This document shows positions 1-6,650 of a DNA stretch of 19,730 bases, one piece after another. Position numbers and translations under genes: made by a program. Below the pieces are notes generated by a model. That model ran no database searches and had not been told where the DNA came from. It saw only the letters and a program-made list of their open reading frames with translations. This DNA is from Candidatus Gastranaerophilales bacterium (GTDB taxonomy: Bacteria > Cyanobacteriota > Vampirovibrionia > Gastranaerophilales > Gastranaerophilaceae): the NCBI GenBank assembly GCA_944324205.1, contig CALUVK010000008.1:1-19730 (forward strand), in the 5' to 3' direction. The stretch's first letter is position 1. The number at the start of each line of letters is the position of its first letter.

Positions 1-21
1 TAAACTCTCCAGGAGGCTGGT

Positions 22-1731
22 ATGCTAAAAATTAACACCAACCTCTCATCGCTTATCGTCCAATCAAATCTTCAAACTTCCACCCTTGGTCTAAATCAAG
101 CCATTGAGCGCATGACAACGGGCTTTAAAATCAACGGAGCCAAAGACAACGCTGCTAATTTTTCAATTTCCACTAAACTATCAAGTAAGTTATCCTCTTA
201 CAATATAGCTCAAGAGAATGTCTTAATGGGCTTAGATATGCTTACTACAGCAGAAGATAATTTATCCGTCATATCCAATCATCTTACGCGTATCCGTGCA
301 CTAACCGAACAAGCAGCTAACGGTACATATGGAGAGAGTTCACTTAATGCAATCCAATCGGAAATCACTGCACGCCTTGCAGAATGTAACCGCATTGTTT
401 ACAATACAGAGTACAACGGGATAAAATTCTTTGCGGAAGATGTTTCTGCCTCATCAACCGGCGGTAAGTTTGTTGAATTAATAACTCCCTTAACTAAAGA
501 AGAAGCTATAAAACAGGGGTATACAATCATTGAGACTGCTGATGAACTACAGGCAATGAATGATAATTTAAATGGCAAATATATCCTTATGTCAGACATT
601 GATCTTGCCGGATATGACTGGGAAACTATAGGGAATACTTCTGCGGCCTTTAATGGTGAATTTAACGGAAATGGTTTTGCGATACGCAATCTTACTATAA
701 ATAATCCTACAGGATATAATCAAGGTTTGTTTGGTCTGACAGGTGGCCGTAGTGTAATCAAAAATGTTGGTCTGGAAGATGTAGATGTATCAGGGTTTCG
801 CGAAGTTGGAGGTTTAGTAGGAACGGCAAGTGGCACAATAATTGAGAATTGCTATGTTACAGGAACTATTGCCGCAAACAATATGAATGTTGGCGGATTT
901 GCAGGAGCTCTATCAAATGGAGGGAGCATAACTAACAGTTTTGCTATGGTTGATATAACTAAAGCATCACTGGGACAAGCCGGAGGTTTTGTAGGAACTG
1001 CTGCAAATGGTAATATAAGCAATTGTTTTTCGGCAGGAAGTGTTGTAACTAATACATATTCAACAGGCGGCTTTGTAGGGAAGTCTGAGAAATCTAATTT
1101 CACTGATTGTTATACAACAAGCAAGGTTGTTGCAAAATATCATTCATATGGAGCTTTTGCAGGCGTTGTTTATGCTTCTTCAACAATTGCAAACTGTAAG
1201 TATTATAGTTCAGTGAATTCGGGTATGCCTATTATTGGTGATAATCAGGACCATATAGATTTGAGTGTGTTTATGGATGGAGGAAATGCTCCAACAGAGG
1301 ATGCTCTCTGGAAACAATTATACTCTCCTGCGTTTAGTTCAATGTATTACAATCCGATTACTTTTCAGGTTGGTATTAATTCTGATATCAGTTCACAAAT
1401 TACTCTGGATGTGAACTTCGGCTATGGCTTGTCTGTAAATGTATCTTCTTCTAATGCGGCAAGAAGTTCATTAGATAGAATTGATAAAATGCTTGCAAAA
1501 GTCAGAGCGAAGCAGTCAGAGTATGGTGCAGCATACAATCGTCTCGAATCAGCTCTGGAAACTATCGGAGTTTCCATTGATAATTTGACTTCAACCCGCT
1601 CGACTATCCGTGATGCGGATATAGCGGAAGAGAGCTCTGAATATATAAAAATGCAGATTTTGCAGCAGGCTTCGGCTACCTTGCTTGCGACAGCTAATCA
1701 GACACCAGCGATTGCGCTGCAGTTGTTGTAG
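22..1731 (+). CDS. fliC: Flagellin with a GLUG-repeat domain inserted in its variable region
   Basis: This is the structural protein of the flagellar filament, 569 aa. Residues 1-147 form the conserved N-terminal D0/D1 coiled-coil part (starts MLKINTNLSS; LTRIRAL at 88-94, with Arg90 at the place of the TLR5-contact Arg of enteric flagellins). Residues from about 446 to the end are the C-terminal D1/D0 part (ITFQVG, then ILQQASATLLATANQTP and the terminal LQLL). Between them, about 150-440 is not ordinary flagellin. It opens with ADELQAMNDNLNGKYIL and NGNGFAIRNLTINN, the usual lead-in of GLUG proteins, then has G-[LF]-[VAF]-G motifs near 235, 264, 292, 322, 350 and 378, one every 28-30 residues. 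There is no signal peptide, as expected for export by the flagellar type III system. AGGAGG lies 5 bases before the ATG. Five Cys (122, 277, 335, 363, 392) are unusual for a flagellin. Flagellin identity is certain; the GLUG assignment rests on motif recognition. Confidence 0.96.
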   Translation: MLKINTNLSSLIVQSNLQTSTLGLNQAIERMTTGFKINGAKDNAANFSISTKLSSKLSSYNIAQENVLMGLDMLTTAEDNLSVISNHLTRIRALTEQAANGTYGESSLNAIQSEITARLAECNRIVYNTEYNGIKFFAEDVSASSTGGKFVELITPLTKEEAIKQGYTIIETADELQAMNDNLNGKYILMSDIDLAGYDWETIGNTSAAFNGEFNGNGFAIRNLTINNPTGYNQGLFGLTGGRSVIKNVGLEDVDVSGFREVGGLVGTASGTIIENCYVTGTIAANNMNVGGFAGALSNGGSITNSFAMVDITKASLGQAGGFVGTAANGNISNCFSAGSVVTNTYSTGGFVGKSEKSNFTDCYTTSKVVAKYHSYGAFAGVVYASSTIANCKYYSSVNSGMPIIGDNQDHIDLSVFMDGGNAPTEDALWKQLYSPAFSSMYYNPITFQVGINSDISSQITLDVNFGYGLSVNVSSSNAARSSLDRIDKMLAKVRAKQSEYGAAYNRLESALETIGVSIDNLTSTRSTIRDADIAEESSEYIKMQILQQASATLLATANQTPAIALQLL

Positions 1732-1732
1732 G

Positions 1733-1779
1733 GAGTGACTAGAGACTGAGTGAATAAGTGAATCAGTAAATAGGTGAAT
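1733..1779. repeat. Degenerate 8-bp tandem array (consensus AAGTGAAT)
   Basis: Directly after the flagellin stop codon come GAGTGACT, a 7-base AGAGACT, then GAGTGAAT, AAGTGAAT, CAGTAAAT and AGGTGAAT, in strict 8-bp register from 1748 to 1779. Arrays of the same kind occur at 15895-15938 and 16163-16202, each next to the palindromic repeat described separately. No function can be read from the sequence. Confidence 0.7.
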
Positions 1780-1813
1780 ACAACCGGCCTGTAAGTATAC
1801 TTCCAAGTACACT

Positions 1814-1965
1814 GTCATTCAGAAGGAGCGGTAGCGACTGAAGAATCTCTTTAACTTTTTAGAGATCCTTCGGGCGGGTTGGGCATAAACGGACCCAAAT
1901 TCTATTTACCCCTCCGCCCTCTGGATGACGGCAGGATTGGAGGTTATGGATGACAGTTTGTTTTG
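1814..1965. repeat. Structured intergenic repeat, copy A
   Basis: This is a nested imperfect palindrome. The outer arms are GTCATTCAGA (1814-1823) and TCTGGATGAC (1920-1929). Inside are GAAGAATCTCT (about 1840-1850) against AGAGATCCTTC (1861-1871), and GGGCGG (1872-1877) against CCGCCC (1914-1919). GGATGAC recurs 25 bases further on (1948-1954) and is followed by ACAGTTTGTTTTG. A second copy of the same blocks lies near 15938-16140. The rest of this 303-base gap, up to the speE stop at 2035, holds CTGTCATACTGAAC (about 1987-2000), which resembles the arm sequence, and nothing else recognisable. The type resembles the dispersed 'CATTCTGAG...AAGAATCTC' palindromes scattered between genes in many bacterial genomes. 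Confidence 0.75.
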
Positions 1966-2034
1966 AAGTGGTACTTCCTAACCAACCTGTCATACTGAAC
2001 AAGCCGGCAGGGATGAGGGCTTAAAATTCTGCGA

Positions 2035-2871
2035 TTATAATAATTCTTTCAAATAATTCGGAAGTGCAAAACGAGCGTTATGATAATCATGGTTATAGAT
2101 TTTGCAAGTTTTTGTAATTGCTTCGCCACGTCTTTCGTCCCAGTATGACAATGGTTTAATATTCTCTGAACAAAATGCCCAGGCCCAATAACCACCTGGA
2201 TATGTAGGAATATTTGATGTGAATGTTGAACAAATAGGAAAAACTTTTTTTAGAAGATTATACATTTTTTTGATTTCTTCTTTATTTACAAATGGAGACT
2301 CTGATTGCGCGCACATAATTCCGCCTTCTTTAAGAGCTTCTTTTACATTTGTATAAAATTCTTCAGTAAATAATCCTTCACCCGGCCCCATAGGATCAGT
2401 AGAATCAATTAATATAATATCAAACATCTTTTTCTTATCTTTTATGTATTCAATTGCATCTTGAACCAGTATTTCACACTTAGGATTATCTAATTCACAA
2501 GCAATTGTTGGAAGGTATTTTTTACAAGCTTCTATTACCATACCATCAATTTCACAAAGAACAACTTTTTCAACAGTATCGTGCTTAAGCACTTCTCTTA
2601 CTGTTCCACCATCTCCGCCGCCGATTACAAGAACAGAGCGTGGTGCTTTATGATGCATCATTGGAATATGGGCTATCATTTCATGATAATGAAACTCATC
2701 CCCTTCTGTTGTCATCATTAAATCATCTAATGTTAAAATTTTACCTAGAGTTGAATCTGTATCAATAATTTCAACTTTTTGAAAAGGTGATTGTTTTGAA
2801 AATAAAACATCTTTTTGCTTTATTGCAATTCCAAAGCCTGCCGGCGTAATTTCTTTATAAAATTCTGTCAT
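2035..2871 (-). CDS. speE: Spermidine synthase (polyamine aminopropyltransferase)
   Basis: The enzyme transfers an aminopropyl group from decarboxylated S-adenosylmethionine to putrescine in the cytoplasm, giving spermidine. At 278 aa it has the usual bacterial length. Visible landmarks are DEFHYHEM (58-65), the nucleotide-binding GGGDGG (84-89), CEID (106-109) with the acidic residue that holds the cofactor ribose, DSTDPMGP (156-163) carrying the catalytic Asp156, and PTYPGGYW (222-229). The start codon overlaps the stop of the upstream HIT gene as ATGA, so translation is probably coupled and the pair forms one mRNA. No speD is in view; decarboxylated SAM must come from a gene elsewhere. Confidence 0.96.
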   Translation of the reverse strand: MTEFYKEITPAGFGIAIKQKDVLFSKQSPFQKVEIIDTDSTLGKILTLDDLMMTTEGDEFHYHEMIAHIPMMHHKAPRSVLVIGGGDGGTVREVLKHDTVEKVVLCEIDGMVIEACKKYLPTIACELDNPKCEILVQDAIEYIKDKKKMFDIILIDSTDPMGPGEGLFTEEFYTNVKEALKEGGIMCAQSESPFVNKEEIKKMYNLLKKVFPICSTFTSNIPTYPGGYWAWAFCSENIKPLSYWDERRGEAITKTCKIYNHDYHNARFALPNYLKELL

Positions 2872-3185
2872 AATTTAATATTCCCCGCTAATATGTGTAT
2901 ATGCAGGTGGAAAACTTCCTGCCCTGCTTCTTTTCCTGTGTTAATAACTGTTCTGTATGAATTAAGTCCGCATTTTTTTACAGCATCTTTTACTGTCATC
3001 ATAAGTTTACCAAGCAAAATTTCATCATCCAGTTCGTTTAAAGATGCAACATGTTTTTTCGGAACAACAAGCAAGTGAGTATCTGCTTTGGGGTTAATAT
3101 CCTTGAAAACAACTGCATAATCGTTTTCTAATACAAACTCAGTATTAAAATCCCCGTTTATAATCTTGCAAAAAATACAATCCAT
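2868..3185 (-). CDS. HIT-family nucleotide-binding hydrolase (HinT-like)
   Basis: This is a small histidine-triad protein of 105 aa. The family hydrolyses purine nucleoside phosphoramidates and aminoacyl-adenylates. The triad HLHIHIL is at 93-99, with His95 as the expected nucleophile, preceded by GKEAGQEVF. Cys3 and Cys6 with His45 resemble the zinc-binding set of the HinT branch, and CIFCKII at the N-terminus is typical. The ATG at 3183-3185 follows GGAGG with about 7 bases of spacing. It lies first in a two-gene unit with speE, with a 4-base overlap. E. coli HinT is known to act on lysyl-AMP made by lysyl-tRNA synthetase; a lysS gene is present about 13 kb away, but the sequence shows no link between them. 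Confidence 0.93.
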   Translation of the reverse strand: MDCIFCKIINGDFNTEFVLENDYAVVFKDINPKADTHLLVVPKKHVASLNELDDEILLGKLMMTVKDAVKKCGLNSYRTVINTGKEAGQEVFHLHIHILAGNIKL

Positions 3186-3201
3186 CTCACTTCCTCCATA
3201 A

Positions 3202-3210
3202 GTTATATCA
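3202..3210 (-). promoter_or_regulatory. Extended -10 promoter element for HIT-speE
   Basis: On the minus strand the sequence reads TGATATAAC, an extended -10 (TG-N-TATAAC). It sits 17 bases before the HIT start codon, so transcription would begin just before the Shine-Dalgarno GGAGG and leave a leader of about 10 bases. No convincing -35 is seen, which fits extended -10 promoters. Confidence 0.5.
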
Positions 3211-3269
3211 ATAATAATCTAAATAATATTTTATTGCAATGATTAGAATGCTTATAGGATTTTAAAATG

Positions 3270-3668
3270 CTATTCTTCGGGAACTTCAATCTCAATATCG
3301 TCGACATCATCCTGATCTTCTTTTTTTATAATGTCGATAACATTTTTAGCCATTTCTTTAGCAATAACACCTCTTGTTGCGTCAGGGCAGTTTTGCAATA
3401 AACTGATAGCTGTTCTTAAAGTCCCGTCTAAATCGTACCAGCGGCCATGTTTTGAATCATCTAACACATCTTCTGCTGCAGATACAATATCCTCTACCGA
3501 TTCATATTCTGTGTTTGAAAGATGGTGCTCTGTTATTATTTTAATAAGATTTAGAGCAACTTTAATTTGTGTTTCATCATCAGATTCTTCCAGGGTTTTC
3601 ATTGCTGAAGATAAAACCGGATCTTTGTCATACCAACGTCTGCGATTAGTAGTAAACTCTTCCTTCAT
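3270..3668 (-). CDS. Unknown acidic protein with duplicated RWYD motif
   Basis: I do not recognise this 132-aa cytoplasmic protein as a named family. It has an internal duplication. RRWYDKDPVLSSAMKTLEE (10-28) and GRWYDLDGTLRTAISLLQN (75-93) share RWYD-x-D-x-x-L-x-x-A-x-x-x-L, 65 residues apart. Each is followed by a helix rich in Ile and Lys (IKVALNLIKII; AKEMAKNVIDII). The C-terminus (118-132) is strongly acidic (DQDDVDDIEIEVPEE). There is no signal peptide or membrane segment. AGGAGG lies 6 bases before the ATG, and a strong promoter stands just upstream, so the gene is probably transcribed alone and well expressed. The two-repeat, mostly helical layout would suit a small scaffold or binding protein; that is a guess. 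Confidence 0.85.
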   Translation of the reverse strand: MKEEFTTNRRRWYDKDPVLSSAMKTLEESDDETQIKVALNLIKIITEHHLSNTEYESVEDIVSAAEDVLDDSKHGRWYDLDGTLRTAISLLQNCPDATRGVIAKEMAKNVIDIIKKEDQDDVDDIEIEVPEE

Positions 3669-3700
3669 AAAAACCTCCTGATAATCTAATCTGTGAGTTT

Positions 3701-3729
3701 ATTATACTATATTTTTTCTTTTTTGTAAA
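3701..3729 (-). promoter_or_regulatory. Sigma70-type promoter for the RWYD-motif gene
   Basis: On the minus strand, TTTACA (3729-3724) and TATAAT (3706-3701) are separated by exactly 17 bases, a near-consensus promoter. It lies in the 64-base gap after the YD-repeat-like gene and points into the RWYD gene, with an expected leader of about 25 bases that contains the Shine-Dalgarno sequence. Confidence 0.75.
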
Positions 3730-3732
3730 ATT

Positions 3733-4650
3733 TTATTGCATTGATTTCTGGGCAATATTATACAAAACGCGTTTTCTAATTGATATTGGAAGTGTTTTGA
3801 GTTCTATATTTTTATCTATTAAACTCATTGAATTTCTTCTTACAATGTCTTCTTTGTCAGTATTTCTTGGCATATTTGCTGAACAATTGTATAGTCCTGA
3901 TATTATTAAGTCTAAGTCATCTTCATTTGCACAAGGTCTTTTTAGCATAACATTATCCACATAGCTTGTATCTTTTACAGTAGTGCTATGTCCGTTCAAT
4001 GTAAATTCGGTATTTATATAGCCTAATTCTGTAAAATGATTAGTAACCAAAATTTCATTATCTATTTTATCAGTTATTGAATAAGATAGCAATTCATTTT
4101 TTATACTAATACTTTTTACAACAATTCTTTGATTTTCATCTTTATACTCAACTACGCGGTTTAATACATCATAATTGTACATTTGTTCTGTTACTAACTT
4201 TGAGTTTAAATAAATTTTTCTGTTAATGATTCTATCCAGACTGTCATAAGTATATTCTGCCATAATGTCTTTGTTCAAACTCTTTTTATTTATACGCCAG
4301 AGCCGGTTGCCGCTATATTCATAATGAAATTCATATACACATTGTCCTGTCTTTCTGTATATGTATTTTGATACAAGCTTATTTTCTTCAAAAATTTCTT
4401 TACATGAAAGTTTATTATTTCGGAAGTAATTAATTGCTGTTATATCATTTCCATCAAAGAAGATTTGTTTATAGAGTTCGTTGTCAACAGAATAAAAGTT
4501 TGCAGTAACAATTCTTCCTCTGCTATCTCTGTTTATTTCTGCATCAGATGATAATTCTATTTCAGTTTCTTTATCATTAAGAACATCCAATATTTTTCTG
4601 TATGAAATTAGTTCTTGAGGGATAGATTCTGCTGAAATAAAATTGGCCAT
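3733..4650 (-). CDS. Cytoplasmic YD-repeat-like protein of unknown function
   Basis: This 305-aa protein has runs that resemble RHS/YD repeats: YTYDSLDRIINRKIY (133-147) and YNYDVLNRVVEYKDENQ (158-174), with weaker forms before them (RDSRGRIVTANFYSVDNELY, 41-60; YEFHYEYSGNRLWRINK, 106-122). These fit short beta-hairpin repeats. No RHS core, toxin tip, signal peptide or membrane segment is seen, and the last 90 residues lack the repeat. The reading frame is open for a further 23 codons upstream, but the ATG at 4650 is preferred because AAGGAG lies 6 bases before it and the upstream extension has none. It may be a remnant or a small intracellular relative of YD proteins. The function is not known. 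Confidence 0.85.
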   Translation of the reverse strand: MANFISAESIPQELISYRKILDVLNDKETEIELSSDAEINRDSRGRIVTANFYSVDNELYKQIFFDGNDITAINYFRNNKLSCKEIFEENKLVSKYIYRKTGQCVYEFHYEYSGNRLWRINKKSLNKDIMAEYTYDSLDRIINRKIYLNSKLVTEQMYNYDVLNRVVEYKDENQRIVVKSISIKNELLSYSITDKIDNEILVTNHFTELGYINTEFTLNGHSTTVKDTSYVDNVMLKRPCANEDDLDLIISGLYNCSANMPRNTDKEDIVRRNSMSLIDKNIELKTLPISIRKRVLYNIAQKSMQ

Positions 4651-4742
4651 GCAATTCTCCTTACTTGTACTAATTATCTCCTCATATATACAAAGGATAT
4701 AATAAAAGTCTAATTTCAAGAATTTGCAAAATCTTTACAAAA

Positions 4743-5438
4743 CTAAATATTTAATTTGTATCCGCCGCCGTAAATTGTTTCAATATATTTCTTGCCGTCA
4801 GAAATTTTATCTATTTTACTTCTCAAATGCCTGATATGAACTCTTATTGTTTCAACATTATCATCCGGCTCATACCCCCAGATTTCTTTCAAAAGCCTTG
4901 CTCCGGAGACCATATTGCCGTGGTTTTGAAATAAAAGGTTGAATATATCAAACTCAATCGGAGTAAGCTTTTGGATTTTGTCATTAATCTGAACACTGTA
5001 TGTTTCGGGTAAAAGCGTAATTTCTTTATAAGTTAATAATTCTCTAACAGCGGAAGATTTTGGAATTTGTTTTGTCCTTTTTAGTAGAGCACGCACTCTT
5101 ACTATAAGTTCATCGATTTCGAACGGCTTTGTAAGATAATCATCAACTCCGATATTAAATCCGTTAACTTTATCATTTAATTGAGAAAGGGCTGTAAGCA
5201 TAATTATCGGTGTTTCTGCTGTTTCAGGGCACTGGCGTATTCTCTGCGCAACCGTGAAACCGTCAACTTCCGGCATCATGACGTCCAGAATAATAAGCGA
5301 AGGCTCTTCCTGTTTTGCAAGAGCAAACCCTTCTATTCCGTTGAATGCTTGTATTACTTCATGCCCCTGAAGTTCAAGGTTTATTTTAATTAGTTCATTA
5401 ATAGCCTTATCATCGTCAATTACAAGAATTTTAGCCAT
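4743..5438 (-). CDS. OmpR/PhoB-family response regulator (orphan)
   Basis: A two-component DNA-binding regulator of 231 aa. The receiver domain (1-118) has the acidic pocket Asp8-Asp10, phospho-acceptor Asp52 in LDVMMPEVDG, Thr82 in MLTALS and Lys104 in LTKPFE. The C-terminal winged helix (about 135-231) carries the family signature KLTPIEFDIFNLL, then VETIRVHIRHLRSKID, the recognition helix, and YGGGYKL. Everything needed for phosphorylation and binding is present. No histidine kinase is in the window, so its partner is encoded elsewhere. It overlaps the 3' end of rmuC by 8 bases, and GGAGG is about 12 bases before its ATG. It is probably the second gene of an rmuC-led transcript. Confidence 0.95.
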   Translation of the reverse strand: MAKILVIDDDKAINELIKINLELQGHEVIQAFNGIEGFALAKQEEPSLIILDVMMPEVDGFTVAQRIRQCPETAETPIIMLTALSQLNDKVNGFNIGVDDYLTKPFEIDELIVRVRALLKRTKQIPKSSAVRELLTYKEITLLPETYSVQINDKIQKLTPIEFDIFNLLFQNHGNMVSGARLLKEIWGYEPDDNVETIRVHIRHLRSKIDKISDGKKYIETIYGGGYKLNI

Positions 5439-6633
5439 TTATTAATACTTCCTCCACTGTTTCGGTCTTTTCATCAATTTCTTCCAATAATTTATCCGGA
5501 ATAGTTTTAGCAGAATTTATTCCCAATTCTTTCAATGCTTCTACTTGCGAGAATAAACTCGGTTTATTTTTATTACCGCGCTTAAATCTGTTTATTGTTG
5601 TATTAAGTTTTTTCCCGACATCATCAAATCTTTTTTGAACGTCAACCAAGTCTTCGCAGAACTGAACAAAGGTTTCGTACAGATTTACTCCTGCATTTAC
5701 TATTTCTCCAACGCTTTTGCATTGTTTTTCCTGTGCAAATAATTGGTCAACAAGCCTCATTGTTGCAAGAAGAGAGGCCGTTCCTACAATTATTATTTTT
5801 GATTTATATGCACTGTTTATCAAATCCGCATCTTCATATAAAAGGCTTAAAGAAGTCTCTATCGGAATATACATCATTATAAAATCAGGCTGCCAGAGGT
5901 TTTCAGCATTCTGATAATTTTTATTCGCTAAATCACTAATTCTTTTCTTAACTTCCATCTTAAAATCTTTTAGTTTGGAAGGGTCGTCAATATATTCAAG
6001 ATAACTTGTAAGAGTTACTTTGGAATCAATAATTATATGACGGTTTCCCGGAAGATTTATTACAATATCAGGTCTTATAATATGGTCTTCGTTATCTTTA
6101 AGGTTAGATGAAGTTGTTACAAGCTGCTTATCATAATGAATGCCTTCCCTCATGCCGCAATATTCCAGAACGGTATCCAAAATATTTTCACCGTAAGCGC
6201 CTTTTACATTCTGATTTTTAGTTAATGCTTCGGTCAAATTTTTAGCTTCCTGCGCAATAAGTTTGTTATTCTTTTCCAGATTTAAAATCTGTTCCACAAT
6301 CTTTGTGGTATTTTCTACACCTGCAAGATTGAATTTTTCAACTTTGTTTTTAAATTCACCTAACTCATTTTTTAGAGGTAAAATCTTTTCTTCCAGCGCT
6401 TCTCTGTTTTGTTTTCTTAAATCTTCCTGCTCGTTTTTAATAGTTTCATTTGCAAGTTTTACAAAATCGTTTTTAATAATTTCCTGCAAATTTCCTGTTG
6501 TTTCCATTTGGGTTTTCAACTTAATAAGCTCTTCATTTACCGAAGCTTGCTTTTTTGTAAAAAATAAATATAAAACAATACCGCAAATTAACGCTCCTAA
6601 TATAAAAGAAATAACTCCCGTTAAAATCAGCAT
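5431..6633 (-). CDS. rmuC: RmuC-family DNA recombination protein
   Basis: RmuC is a membrane-anchored protein with a nuclease-like fold that limits rearrangements at short inverted repeats in E. coli. The 400-aa product has an N-terminal membrane helix (2-26), a long coiled coil (about 30-140) and the conserved RmuC core from about 143. The core includes KGAYGE (144-149), IRPDIVINLPGNRHIIIDSK (186-205), which matches the PD-(D/E)xK layout with Asp189, Asp203 and Lys205, and WQPDFIMMYIPIE (247-259). AGGAGG is about 5 bases before the ATG. A hairpin that ends the preceding gene lies just upstream. The response regulator follows with an 8-base overlap. Confidence 0.94.
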   Translation of the reverse strand: MLILTGVISFILGALICGIVLYLFFTKKQASVNEELIKLKTQMETTGNLQEIIKNDFVKLANETIKNEQEDLRKQNREALEEKILPLKNELGEFKNKVEKFNLAGVENTTKIVEQILNLEKNNKLIAQEAKNLTEALTKNQNVKGAYGENILDTVLEYCGMREGIHYDKQLVTTSSNLKDNEDHIIRPDIVINLPGNRHIIIDSKVTLTSYLEYIDDPSKLKDFKMEVKKRISDLANKNYQNAENLWQPDFIMMYIPIETSLSLLYEDADLINSAYKSKIIIVGTASLLATMRLVDQLFAQEKQCKSVGEIVNAGVNLYETFVQFCEDLVDVQKRFDDVGKKLNTTINRFKRGNKNKPSLFSQVEALKELGINSAKTIPDKLLEEIDEKTETVEEVLING

Positions 6634-6650
6634 ATATACCTCCTGAAAAA

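Noticed and set aside
399..1103. Minus-strand open frames opposite the flagellin gene
   Set aside because: Shadow frames created by the repeated Gly/Asn codons of the GLUG domain; no start signals.
1733..1965. CRISPR array
   Set aside because: The repeats are 8-bp tandem words and a palindrome, without spacers of even length or a long direct repeat, and no cas gene is present.
4651..4719. N-terminal extension of the YD-repeat-like protein by 23 codons
   Set aside because: The shorter start has AAGGAG at 6 bases; the longer one has no such site and its translation looks non-coding (FYYILCIYEEIIS).
4651..4742. Promoter with TTGAAA or TTGCAA and TATTAT for the YD-repeat-like gene
   Set aside because: Spacings of 9 or 19 bases do not fit; several AT-rich alternatives are equally good, so none was called.
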